Shown here in pieces: positions 1 to 7,140 of a stretch of 10,044 bases of DNA. The translations under genes were made by a program, and so were the position numbers. Within the stretch, counting starts at the first letter, position 1, and every line of letters begins with the position of its first letter. Below the pieces are notes generated by a model. The model saw only the letters and a list, made by a program, of their open reading frames with translations, had not been told where the DNA came from and made no database searches. The stretch comes from Chloroflexota bacterium (lineage in GTDB: Bacteria; Chloroflexota; Dehalococcoidia; JACQTR01): contig JACQTR010000042.1 of the NCBI GenBank assembly GCA_016210705.1, forward strand, positions 1-10,044, in the 5' to 3' direction.

Positions 1-132
1 CATACTAGTACCGCTGCTGAACTCTATACCCATCTTAAGGCCAGGGGGAATGGCCAGAGATATGAGGCCGGGGATTATGATAAGAGCCGAGAGGAGAAAG
101 TACCAGTAGCGCTTGCCTATAACATCCAACAC
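1..132 (-). CDS. secF: Protein translocase subunit SecF, N-terminal part (runs off the left edge)
   Basis: Only the first 44 codons lie in the window. SecF pairs with SecD in the membrane and uses the proton gradient to help SecYEG-driven export on the outer face. The start is GTG at 132, with a good Shine-Dalgarno (GGAGGAG, 141-147) about 8 bases upstream. The translation begins MLDVIGKRYWYF, followed by a hydrophobic first membrane segment (about residues 10-28) and then PPGLKMGIEFSSGTS, matching the SecF signature usually written G(I/L)DF(T/S)GGT. Glu and Ser replace the more common Asp and Gly. It lies 16 bases after the secD stop, the classic secD-secF order, and should be cotranscribed with it. 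The assignment rests on position plus this motif; the rest of the protein is not visible. Confidence 0.9.
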   Translation of the reverse strand, partial: MLDVIGKRYWYFLLSALIIIPGLISLAIPPGLKMGIEFSSGTSM

Positions 133-148
133 CTAGATCACTCCTCCC

Positions 149-1444
149 TCATCGCTCCACTGCAAACAACCACCATCTTCGCCCTGCCGAGGTAGCCAAA
201 ACTAGCCGCAGGAAGGTCCGAGTGACCATTAAGGCACTGAACATACTTACGGCCACGCCAATGCCCAGGGTCAAGGCAAAACCCATGACCAGGCTGGCAC
301 CAAATTGACGCCCAAACCAATATAAGATAGCGCAGGTAATAAAGGTAGAAACATTGCTGTCTCGGATGGCTGTCCATGCCCGGCTGAAACCTGCCTCGAT
401 AGATGCTCGCAAGGTCTTGCCCCTTCTCGCCTCCTCCTTCATCCTTTCGAAGATAAGAATGTTGGCATCCACAGCCATGCCTATAGAGAGGATAAAGGCA
501 GCGATCCCAGCTAGGGTCAGGGTGACCGGGATCAATTTGAAGATGGATAATACCAAAGCGGTATAGACAAGCAAGGCGCAGCTAGCCAAAAAGCCAGGAA
601 GACGATAGTAGAGGACCATAAACAGGAAGACTATGCCCAAGCCAATCTCTCCCGCCAATAGGCTTTTCCTCAAGGAGTCAGCGCCCAAAGTGGCGTCCAC
701 GTCCTCCTGCTGGACGATGGAGACGGGCACCGGTAGGGCTCCAGCGTTCAATTGAATGGCCAAGAGTCGAGCCTCTTCGAGGCCGATGTTTTCGATAACC
801 CCCTGGTTCTCGATAACGGATTTGACGGTAGGCGCAGTAAGAAGCTGGTTATCCAAAAAGATCCCAAGGGGCTTGCCCACGTTCCGCTCCGTAACCTGCT
901 TGAAGAGCTTAGCCCCCTCGCTGTTGAACTCAAAGGCCAGTCTCGGCTGGCCAGTTTGGGGATCAAATACCACATGGGCATTAGGACGAAAATAGCGGCC
1001 GGTCAGCTCTTTTTCCTGCCCATCGCTGCCGATAGCCTTGGCCACCACCCAATCCGCGGAGCCATCCTCTTTTACCACCATCTCCCTAAAGTCAAGCTGG
1101 GCCGTTTCTCCCACCAAACGCACCGCCTCTTTCACATCCTTGACCCCTGGTAACTGGATGGAGATGCGGTTGGCACCCTGGCGCTGGATGACGGGCTCGG
1201 TTACGCCATAGGTGTTGATGCGCCGCTCTATGACGCGTTTCACCCCCTCCACCGCCCCCTTAGCCTCATCGGGGGTCAGTTTGGAAAGGTCAGCCTCCAA
1301 AACTATGTGGGTTCCCCCCTTTAGATCCAAGCCCAAGCGCATTCCCTGCCTTCCAAATCGGGTGCTCTGGGGGGGCAAGAGTACCCACAGCGCAAAAGCA
1401 GTCAGCAAGATTATGCCCAACAATACCCTAGTGTTCCAGCTCAC
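149..1444 (-). CDS. secD: Protein translocase subunit SecD
   Basis: This is the 431-residue membrane subunit of the SecDF complex, an RND-family proton-driven motor that helps pull preproteins from SecYEG. An N-terminal membrane segment (about 7-25) is followed by the SecD signature GLDLKGGTHIVLE (38-50) and a large external P1 region. LGIFLDNQLLTAPTV (193-207) and the QLNAGALPVPV stretch (231-241) come next. Five further membrane segments lie between about 264 and 412, including the highly conserved GMAVDANILIFER (322-334). At 431 residues it is at the short end, a size common outside Proteobacteria. The start is GTG at 1444; its bases overlap the upstream cca TGA stop (GTGA), so translation is probably coupled. 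It lies fourth-to-last in a def-cca-secD-secF transcript. I see no truncation or frameshift. Confidence 0.97.
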   Translation of the reverse strand: MSWNTRVLLGIILLTAFALWVLLPPQSTRFGRQGMRLGLDLKGGTHIVLEADLSKLTPDEAKGAVEGVKRVIERRINTYGVTEPVIQRQGANRISIQLPGVKDVKEAVRLVGETAQLDFREMVVKEDGSADWVVAKAIGSDGQEKELTGRYFRPNAHVVFDPQTGQPRLAFEFNSEGAKLFKQVTERNVGKPLGIFLDNQLLTAPTVKSVIENQGVIENIGLEEARLLAIQLNAGALPVPVSIVQQEDVDATLGADSLRKSLLAGEIGLGIVFLFMVLYYRLPGFLASCALLVYTALVLSIFKLIPVTLTLAGIAAFILSIGMAVDANILIFERMKEEARRGKTLRASIEAGFSRAWTAIRDSNVSTFITCAILYWFGRQFGASLVMGFALTLGIGVAVSMFSALMVTRTFLRLVLATSAGRRWWLFAVER

Positions 1445-2907
1445 GAGGCCCTCATACTCTCCTCAAGCCCTGCTAACTTCTCTTTTGCCAAAGCCAGGGC
1501 CTCCTCTTTGGTAGCCACCTCTCCCGATGCCTGTGCCTCCCGCACTGCCTCTAAAAGCTCGCCAACTATGGGGCCAGGGCTTAATCCGAATTTAGCCATA
1601 AGGTCGTGCCCACTCACCAACTTTGGGGGAGACACCAGGCTCTTTTCTTCCCAATAGCTATTGAGGACAAAGGCCACAGTCTCTACGTGTAGACGCCAGG
1701 CCTCAAAGTCCAAACGAGGCCCCCGGGTGGCTAGGTGATCGGCCAGATTGAGGAAAAGGATATCGATGCCCACCTCCTCCGTATCCCTAAAATAGCGGTA
1801 AATAGCTCGCCGGGTGGGCAAATCCCCATCAGACCACTGGCCAGGACGAAGGTGATGGTAGATCATCTTTTCTACCATGGCTACCTCGCGGTTGCTAAAC
1901 TTCAGCCTCTCTAAAACCGACCTAGCGATGACAGCCCCCTCTTTGGCGTGGCCCAGAAACCGCATGCGCCCTCCGACCTCTATGGTTTTAGTCTGAGGCT
2001 TGGCAACATCATGGAGGAGAGCCGCCACTTTAAGAAGGAAACGACGGTCACGACCACCGCTCACCTTTTCTTGAAAGTGATCGGCCACAGCCGAGGACCA
2101 AATGACCAGATCCACCACTTCTTTTTTGATCCATTCAGGGAGTAAATTCCCCTCGTGGAGAAGGGCTTCCACGGCGGCCACGGCCTCCAGAGAGTGATTA
2201 AAGACATCCCAAAAGTGCTCCTTGGGTTGGGCTACTCCCCGGGTCAAGGCTAGCTCCGGCAAGATAACCCCCAAAATGCCCCATTGGTCTAAGTAACGTA
2301 GGAAGGGATAAGCGCCTGAGATGGCCAAAATTCGGCACAGCTCGTCCCGCACCCGCTCTGGCGAAGCTTGGGCGATGAGATGGTGATCACGACGGATGAG
2401 GGCTTGGGTTTCTTCCTCTAACGCAAAACCTAGCTCCGCGGCCAGGCGAACGGCCCGCAGCAAGCGCAAGGGATCATGGTGGAAAACATCGTCCCTTACA
2501 ACCTTAACCAGGCCCCACTTCAGATCCTGTTGACCGCTACAGGGATCAATAACCTCCCCCCCTTCGCTATCAAGGGCCAAGGCCATGGCGTTCACGGTGA
2601 AATCGCGGCGCAACAGGTCGGCCTCAATGTTCTCACCTAAAGAAGTAAAATCTAGGTGTCGCCCATCGGGCAATACCACCCTAGCCATAGCGTGAACCTC
2701 ATTCAAAGGTACGTAACTGGCTTCTAATACCTGCGCCACCTCCCAAGCCACCGCCATGGCATCACCCCCAACGGCAAGATCAATGTCGCCGTTATTCCGG
2801 CCCAAAAGGTAGTCCCGGACCCACCCCCCCACCACATAGGCAGGAATCTGACGCTGGGTCAAAAATCGCCTCAATTTTGCCGCCCAGGGATAAGCCAAAA
2901 GGCTCAC
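1441..2907 (-). CDS. cca: tRNA nucleotidyltransferase (class II CCA/poly(A) polymerase family) with C-terminal HD domain
   Basis: This 488-residue enzyme adds some or all of the 3'-terminal CCA to tRNAs, or repairs it. The N-terminal catalytic head shows VVGGWVRDYLLGR (25-37) and the metal-binding DID (41-43). LLRRDFTVNAMAL (98-110) is the ribose and template region, and HDPLRLLRAVRLAAELGF (144-161) continues the core. A C-terminal HD phosphohydrolase domain follows, with candidate ligands His238, His299-Asp300 (LLHDVAKP), His320, His351/352 and Asp390. The HD domain makes it longer than the roughly 400-residue Bacillus type. Sequence alone does not separate a full CCA enzyme from an A-adding, CC-adding or poly(A) enzyme; tRNA nucleotidyltransferase is the best reading given the company of trmD, rnpB and def. 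The start is GTG at 2907, overlapping the def TGA stop by four bases, with GGAGAG about 10 bases upstream. Confidence 0.9.
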   Translation of the reverse strand: MSLLAYPWAAKLRRFLTQRQIPAYVVGGWVRDYLLGRNNGDIDLAVGGDAMAVAWEVAQVLEASYVPLNEVHAMARVVLPDGRHLDFTSLGENIEADLLRRDFTVNAMALALDSEGGEVIDPCSGQQDLKWGLVKVVRDDVFHHDPLRLLRAVRLAAELGFALEEETQALIRRDHHLIAQASPERVRDELCRILAISGAYPFLRYLDQWGILGVILPELALTRGVAQPKEHFWDVFNHSLEAVAAVEALLHEGNLLPEWIKKEVVDLVIWSSAVADHFQEKVSGGRDRRFLLKVAALLHDVAKPQTKTIEVGGRMRFLGHAKEGAVIARSVLERLKFSNREVAMVEKMIYHHLRPGQWSDGDLPTRRAIYRYFRDTEEVGIDILFLNLADHLATRGPRLDFEAWRLHVETVAFVLNSYWEEKSLVSPPKLVSGHDLMAKFGLSPGPIVGELLEAVREAQASGEVATKEEALALAKEKLAGLEESMRAS

Positions 2908-3398
2908 TCTTTACTCTCTCCGGATGGCTCTAGCTCAATTTTATGAAGCTTATCCAAACTCTCCACGTGATCGAAATAGAGGATGCCGTTAAGATGGTCT
3001 ATCTCGTGTTCTAAAGCTTCGGCCAACAAATCAGTGGCCTTGATACGTAGGGGTCGGCCATGGCGGTCGCGCGCTTTGACTGTAACTGAAACCGAGCGTT
3101 TCAGCTCACCACGATAGCCGGGGAGACAAAGACAACCCTCTTCCACTAGGCGCTCCCCCGACCTTCTCACCATCTCGGGGTTTATTATTGCCAAAACATC
3201 TTCCTCGGGCAGCTCGATGACAATGACCCGCAATAGTACCCCCACTTGGGGAGCCGCCAACCCCACCCCTGAGGCCGCCCTCATAGTGTCCACCATATCG
3301 TCGATGAGTTTTTGCACAGAACTATCGATGTGGCTAACCCTCTTCGCCCGCTGACGCACGCGAGGGTCATCTGCTGGAAGAATGGCCAGTATCGCCAA
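2904..3398 (-). CDS. def: Peptide deformylase
   Basis: Peptide deformylase removes the formyl group from the initiator methionine of new proteins at the ribosome exit, using a bound metal, usually Fe2+. All three family motifs are present (numbering from the TTG): GVGLAAPQ (44-51), EGCLCLPG (87-94, metal ligand Cys89) and HEIDH (131-135, His ligands and catalytic Glu132). The second motif has Cys where EGCLS is usual. I place the start at TTG 3398, giving 164 residues. The resulting N terminus, (M)AILAILPADDPRVRQRAKRV, lines up without gaps with the usual MA-hydrophobic-...-DP-R start. AAGGAAGGG lies 6 bases upstream, and the mapped promoter puts the transcript 5' end near 3441. An in-frame ATG at 3443 would lie at or before that 5' end and has no ribosome-binding site. 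No fmt follows; cca does, with a GTGA overlap. Confidence 0.95.
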   Translation of the reverse strand: MAILAILPADDPRVRQRAKRVSHIDSSVQKLIDDMVDTMRAASGVGLAAPQVGVLLRVIVIELPEEDVLAIINPEMVRRSGERLVEEGCLCLPGYRGELKRSVSVTVKARDRHGRPLRIKATDLLAEALEHEIDHLNGILYFDHVESLDKLHKIELEPSGESKE

Positions 3399-3404
3399 CC
3401 TTAA

Positions 3405-3413
3405 CCCTTCCTT
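3405..3413 (-). promoter_or_regulatory. Shine-Dalgarno site that fixes the def start
   Basis: AAGGAAGGG on the minus strand sits 6 bases before the TTG at 3398. No comparable purine block precedes the upstream in-frame ATG at 3443, where the sequence is AT-rich (TATAATTTAA) and is in fact a promoter -10 region. Together with the family N-terminal pattern, this decides for TTG. Confidence 0.75.
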
Positions 3414-3425
3414 GGCATAAAATAG

Positions 3426-3442
3426 TGGGGCATATAACCCCA
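3426..3442 (-). promoter_or_regulatory. Short stem-loop at the 5' end of the def mRNA
   Basis: The arms TGGGG (3438-3442) and CCCCA (3426-3430) flank a seven-base loop. This places a 5-bp hairpin right at the predicted transcript start (about 3441), within a leader of about 43 bases. Such 5'-terminal stems can protect mRNA from decay, but whether this one does is an inference. If transcription starts at 3441 rather than 3442, one outer pair is lost. Confidence 0.4.
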
Positions 3443-3447
3443 TTTAA

Positions 3448-3476
3448 ATTATAGAGGCTAAGACATAGGCTGTCAA
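3448..3476 (-). promoter_or_regulatory. Consensus SigA/sigma-70 promoter of the def-cca-secD-secF operon
   Basis: TTGACA (3471-3476) and TATAAT (3448-3453) are both exact consensus hexamers separated by exactly 17 bases, the ideal spacing. The start of transcription should be about seven bases beyond the -10 box, near 3441. The TGA stop of priA (3473-3475) lies inside the -35 hexamer, so the promoter begins where the upstream gene ends. A chance match of 12 of 12 bases at the right spacing, in a gene junction and in the right orientation, is very unlikely. Confidence 0.88.
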
Positions 3477-5914
3477 AGCAAATTAAGCGGGTGAGCATCA
3501 ATGGTCCAGCCTTTAGGCAAAGGAACGTCTGAAAGAATGTCGAGGGAACCTGGACCTCGAATGATGATCTGCCAGCGAAAACGGCCTCGCAACCTGCGGT
3601 TATAAGCGGGGGCCAGACCAATGAGATCAGTATGGCCCCAACCCTCAGAGTCAAGCTCCTCTTTAAGCCGATGGTACATCCTTTCCGCCTCCTGTTGGCA
3701 GGCCTGAGCATTGAGGTGCGTATATACCAGGCGCGCTAATGGGCTAAAAGGCGGATAGTTGTAATTGCGACGAAAGGCTATCTCCCGCTGGTAAAAAGCG
3801 TTGTAATCGTGGTTAGCGGCGGCAGCAATGGCGTAATGATCGGGATTATAGCTCTGAATGATTACCTTACCCTCCAAAGCGCCTCGGCCAGCCCTACCGG
3901 CCACTTGGGTTAAAAGCTGGAAGGTACGCTCCCCAGCTCGGAAATCGGGGATATGTAGCCCGGTATCGGCGTTAACCACACCCACCACTGTCACTAGGGG
4001 TAAGTCCAGCCCCTTAGCCACCATCTGGGTGCCGATAAGGACATCGGCCTGGTGGGAGGCAAAGGTATCTAATATCTTTTCGTGAGCACCCCTCACCTTG
4101 GTAACATCCCGATCCCAGCGCAGTAGGCTAGACTGAGGAAAGGCTCGTCTAACCTCGTCCTCCACACTTTGGGTGCCCAAGCCCAGATACTTGATCCGTC
4201 GGCTCCAGCACCAAGGGCAAACATGGGGAACGCTCTCTCGATAGCGACACTGGTGACAGAGGAGAAGGTTTTCTGAGGCGTGATATGTCAAAGCAACATC
4301 ACAGCGGCGGCACCGCAATACGAAGCCACAATCACGACATTGAATATAAGTGGCCGTTCCCCGGCGATTTATAAAAAGAATGACCTGCTCCCCTCTCTCC
4401 AAAGCAGCAGTCATAGCCGCCATCAACTCTCGACTAAAAATGCTCCGGTTTCCCGCTTTAAGCTCCTGACGCATATCTACAATTTGTCCCTGGGGAAGGG
4501 AAATACCCTGCCCTTTAGCCTCGCCACTAACCCTATTCGGGAGCTCTAGCAAGCGATAGTTGCTCTGCTGACCCCGATAGTAGCTCTCCACATCGGGAGT
4601 GGCGCTACCCAATATGACCACAGCCCCCGTAAGCTCCGCTAACTTGATAGCCACCTCCCTAGCATGATAACGAGGCTCTTGATCTTGTTGTTTGTAAGTC
4701 CACTCATGTTCTTCGTCGATGACGATGAGTCCCAATTCGGGCTGGGGAGCAAAGATGGCGCTCCGAGAGCCGATGACTACCGAGGTAGCTCCTTCCCAGA
4801 TTCGCCACCACTGGTCAAATTGCTCTCCCAAGGATAGTTGGCTATGAAGAACGGCCACCCCCGAAAAACGTCCAGCAAAGCGCTGAATGGTTTGAGGGGT
4901 CAAAGCGATCTCCGGTACTAGGACGATGCCTCGTCGGCCCAAAGCCAGGGCTCGCTCCAAGGCCCGAAGGTAGATCTCCGTTTTGCCGCTGCCAGTAACG
5001 CCGTGAAGGAGAAAAACCGAGGAGTGAGGCCTTTCCTTTTTTTCCCCAATTAGCGCTTTTTCTATCTCTCTCCAAACCCGCTCTTGATCTGGCGTCAAAA
5101 TGGGCGGTGGAAAGGAAGGAAAGGAGCGGTAAGCTAGGGGGTCACGAGCTACCCTAAGTTCGTCCTGGGAGACAAACCCCCGTCTTACAAGAGCGGTCAC
5201 CGCTTGTCGGGAAGCCCCCTCCTTTAAAGCCTCGGCTAGAGTAATGGGACGGGGATTGGACGCCATATATTTTAAGAGGGCGGCTTGCCGCAGGGCACTA
5301 CCGCGAAGCTCCTCGGCTAGGTGCCGAGCCTCCTCTGGTGCCACCGTCAAACTAAGATAGCTCACGGTCTTGGGTTGTACCTTGACCCTATCCAGTCCCC
5401 AACTTTTGACCACCAACCCTTTCCGCACCAATTGCCCTACCAAAGCCTCTGCCATTTTACTCCCCCAGATTTTGGCTACCGTACTCAGCTCCACCTTCCC
5501 CTTGTGGCCTAACAGGGCCAATAGTTCCCGCTGCTGAGGGGTTAGAAGCGAATCGGCCCCTGATGGGGGCCTGGCGCTGAGCTGGATATTGGTGAGGACT
5601 CGACGTTGGAAGCCGGGGGGTAACATCAGGGCCACGGCCTCGAAGAGGGGAGAAAAATAATACTGGCTTATCCATTGAGCCAATTGAAGGCGATCTGGAG
5701 ACAACAGTGGCCGAGTATCTATGACTTCGGCCACATCCCGAGTATCTAGAAGGGATGGGTAGTTAGTCAAATCCATAACTACCCCTTGAACACGCCTCGG
5801 CCCAAAGGGCACCCACACCGCTTGCCCCACCTCTAGTGACAGATCAGAAGGTACGGAGTAGGTAAAGGTCTTTCTCTGCGCAGCTGCGTTAACCGCCACC
5901 TCAGCGTATTCCAT
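3473..5914 (-). CDS. priA: Primosomal protein N' (replication restart helicase PriA)
   Basis: PriA recognises stalled or collapsed replication forks and D-loops, unwinds the lagging arm 3' to 5' and loads the primosome. The 813-residue protein begins with the 3'-DNA-binding domain (MEYAEVAVN and after, about 1-100), then a winged-helix region. The helicase core has Walker A GVTGSGKTE (305-313), DEEHEWTYKQQ (400-410) and GSATPD (436-441). The zinc-binding insertion carries all eight cysteines (526, 529, 535, 538, 553, 556, 566, 569). The later helicase motifs are IGTQMVAKGLDLP (627-639), VNADTGLHIPDFRAGERTFQLL (split around 648-668) and QVAGRAGRG (670-678). All catalytic and zinc positions look intact, so an active helicase is expected. 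The start is ATG at 5914, giving the family N terminus; the ribosome-binding site is weak (TAGGCG, 8 bases away). It follows rplS after 66 bases that hold a strong inverted repeat. Confidence 0.97.
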   Translation of the reverse strand: MEYAEVAVNAAAQRKTFTYSVPSDLSLEVGQAVWVPFGPRRVQGVVMDLTNYPSLLDTRDVAEVIDTRPLLSPDRLQLAQWISQYYFSPLFEAVALMLPPGFQRRVLTNIQLSARPPSGADSLLTPQQRELLALLGHKGKVELSTVAKIWGSKMAEALVGQLVRKGLVVKSWGLDRVKVQPKTVSYLSLTVAPEEARHLAEELRGSALRQAALLKYMASNPRPITLAEALKEGASRQAVTALVRRGFVSQDELRVARDPLAYRSFPSFPPPILTPDQERVWREIEKALIGEKKERPHSSVFLLHGVTGSGKTEIYLRALERALALGRRGIVLVPEIALTPQTIQRFAGRFSGVAVLHSQLSLGEQFDQWWRIWEGATSVVIGSRSAIFAPQPELGLIVIDEEHEWTYKQQDQEPRYHAREVAIKLAELTGAVVILGSATPDVESYYRGQQSNYRLLELPNRVSGEAKGQGISLPQGQIVDMRQELKAGNRSIFSRELMAAMTAALERGEQVILFINRRGTATYIQCRDCGFVLRCRRCDVALTYHASENLLLCHQCRYRESVPHVCPWCWSRRIKYLGLGTQSVEDEVRRAFPQSSLLRWDRDVTKVRGAHEKILDTFASHQADVLIGTQMVAKGLDLPLVTVVGVVNADTGLHIPDFRAGERTFQLLTQVAGRAGRGALEGKVIIQSYNPDHYAIAAAANHDYNAFYQREIAFRRNYNYPPFSPLARLVYTHLNAQACQQEAERMYHRLKEELDSEGWGHTDLIGLAPAYNRRLRGRFRWQIIIRGPGSLDILSDVPLPKGWTIDAHPLNLL

Positions 5915-5930
5915 AATAGTCGCCTATTAA

Positions 5931-5959
5931 AGTTAATGACCTCTTGGAGGTCATTAACT
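5931..5959 (-). repeat. Perfect 13-bp inverted repeat between rplS and priA (terminator or attenuator candidate)
   Basis: AGTTAATGACCTC and its exact reverse complement GAGGTCATTAACT flank a 3-base loop. Read on the minus strand, the stem is followed by only a short T stretch (TTTAAT), so it is at best a weak intrinsic terminator. Because the outer stem is AT-rich, some T pairing is internal. It starts 22 bases after the rplS stop and ends 16 bases before the priA start. It could lower readthrough into priA, mark an RNA-processing site, or bind a dimeric protein as DNA. The three cannot be separated by eye. Confidence 0.6.
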
Positions 5960-5980
5960 AATCCTAAGTGAGTCTAAGCC

Positions 5981-6364
5981 TTACCTTTCTTCAGCCACTC
6001 CTTCGCCCTCAGGTCTGGCCCTAGCCCTAACCTTTTCCTTAATACGAGCCGCCCGACCAGTAAGCCCCCGCAGATAATAAAGCTTGGCTCGGCGTACCCG
6101 ACCCTGGCGCAGAACCTCCAGCCTTTCCAAATTTGGCGAAGCGAAAAAGAAGGTTCGCTCAACTCCCACGCCGTAGGATATCCGCCTAACGGTAAAATTG
6201 CCCCCCGCGATCCCCCCTCGCACTCGGATAACTACCCCTTCAAAGATCTGAGTTCGCTCTCGATCGGCCTCCTTCACCTTGACACTTACCCTAACAGTAT
6301 CCCCTGGGTTAGGGGAAGTTACATTAGGGTTAGGGTTGATCTCTACTATAGCCCTAAGATCCAT
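5981..6364 (-). CDS. rplS: 50S ribosomal protein L19
   Basis: L19 sits at the interface of the two ribosomal subunits. The 127-residue sequence has the family core: PGDTVRVSVKV, then FEGVVIRVRGG (41-51), then RRISYGVGVERTF (60-72) and GRVRRAKLYYLRGLTGRAARIKE (split around 88-110). It is about ten residues longer than typical because of a charged tail (KVRARARPEGEGVAEER). The N terminus is unusual: the acidic helix normally seen before PGDTV is replaced by the Pro/Asn-rich segment INPNPNVTSPNPGD. The start is ATG at 6364 with AGAGGTG seven bases upstream. It lies 35 bases after trmD, the usual trmD-rplS order. Regulation is probably shared with the murE transcript. Confidence 0.97.
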   Translation of the reverse strand: MDLRAIVEINPNPNVTSPNPGDTVRVSVKVKEADRERTQIFEGVVIRVRGGIAGGNFTVRRISYGVGVERTFFFASPNLERLEVLRQGRVRRAKLYYLRGLTGRAARIKEKVRARARPEGEGVAEER

Positions 6365-6399
6365 TTTTATCCACCTCTCTCAACTTGGTAACGCTCCTT

Positions 6400-7140
6400 T
6401 CAAATTTGGGACTCCCTGGTTTGTGCCACTAAACGACTTTCCGCCGCCGAAAGTTGGGCCTTTTCCAGAAGGTCGGGGCGTCTCTTTAAGGTACGAAGGA
6501 TAGCCTGCTGGCGTCGCCATCGGGCGATCTCACCATGGTTTCCCGAAAGAAGCACCGATGGAACCACCCAATCCCTAAAGACGGCGGGGCGGGTATATTG
6601 AGGATATTCTAACAGACCCGCCATATGAGAATCTTCCCAAGCCGATGTCGCCGAACCCAAGGCTCCGGGAACCAACCTAACTAAAGCATCCACCACCACC
6701 ATGGCCGGTAACTCCCCGCCAGAAAGGACGTAATCCCCAATGCTGATTTCATCGTTTACTAAGTGTTCCCCCACCCTCTCATCCACCCCTTCATAGTGGC
6801 CACAGAGCAGGACGATGTGATTATGGTGGGACAACTTCTGGGCTAGGGCTTGATTGAACAGCCGACCCTGGGGGCTGAGGAGAATAATGAAAGGCGAAGT
6901 CCCTGGGGCCTCAGCCAAAACCGCCTCCACCGCCCGAAAGATGGGGTCGGGTTTCATCACCATGCCACCACCACCCCCATAAGGGTAATCATCCACTGTG
7001 TGGTGCTTATCAGTGGTGTAATCCCGGATATCGTGAATCTTAATGGTAACCAGTCCTCGGTCTGCGGCTCGTCGGACAATACTTTCAGCAAAGGGGCCAT
7101 TAAACATGCCGGGGAAAAGGGTCAGAATGTCGATACGCAT
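6400..7140 (-). CDS. trmD: tRNA (guanine37-N1)-methyltransferase TrmD
   Basis: TrmD methylates N1 of G37 next to the anticodon with S-adenosylmethionine, preventing +1 frameshifts. The 246-residue protein has the SPOUT trefoil-knot motifs: DDYPYGGGGGMVMKPDP (50-66), LLSPQGRLF (87-95), LLCGHYEGVDERV (111-123) and EISIGDYVLSGGELPAM (131-147). By comparison with the E. coli enzyme, the catalytic Asp169 corresponds to Asp170 in EDSHMAGLL, and Arg154 to Arg155; both are kept. His follows the Ser where Phe is usual (EDSF). The C-terminal tRNA-binding part has VPSVLLSGNHGEIARWRR (split 193-210). The start is ATG at 7140, sharing one base with the mogA stop (TAATG), with GAAGGT just upstream, so translation is coupled. 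The usual upstream partner rimM is absent here. Confidence 0.97.
   Translation of the reverse strand: MRIDILTLFPGMFNGPFAESIVRRAADRGLVTIKIHDIRDYTTDKHHTVDDYPYGGGGGMVMKPDPIFRAVEAVLAEAPGTSPFIILLSPQGRLFNQALAQKLSHHNHIVLLCGHYEGVDERVGEHLVNDEISIGDYVLSGGELPAMVVVDALVRLVPGALGSATSAWEDSHMAGLLEYPQYTRPAVFRDWVVPSVLLSGNHGEIARWRRQQAILRTLKRRPDLLEKAQLSAAESRLVAQTRESQI

Noticed and set aside
748..1153. Several overlapping open frames of 77-133 residues on both strands within secD
   Set aside because: They lack family motifs and ribosome-binding sites and are shadows of the well-supported secD frame; the same applies to all plus-strand frames in the window.
3399..3443. In-frame ATG at 3443 as the start of def
   Set aside because: It coincides with the predicted transcript start, has no Shine-Dalgarno (a TATAAT box lies there instead), and adds 15 residues absent from the family.
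6306..6337. TTAGGG-like telomere repeats on the plus strand (GGGTTAGGGG, TTAGGGTTAGGGTT)
   Set aside because: They lie inside rplS and encode its Asn-Pro repeats in frame. There are only two tandem units plus one nearby copy, and no end structure, so they are codon-level coincidence or slight slippage, not a telomere.
6565..6660. Possible loss of the catalytic Asp of TrmD near GLLEYPQYTRP
   Set aside because: At first the residue before GLL seemed to be Ala in place of Asp, but counting along the E. coli sequence shows the catalytic Asp169 is the one in EDS, which is kept here (Asp170).
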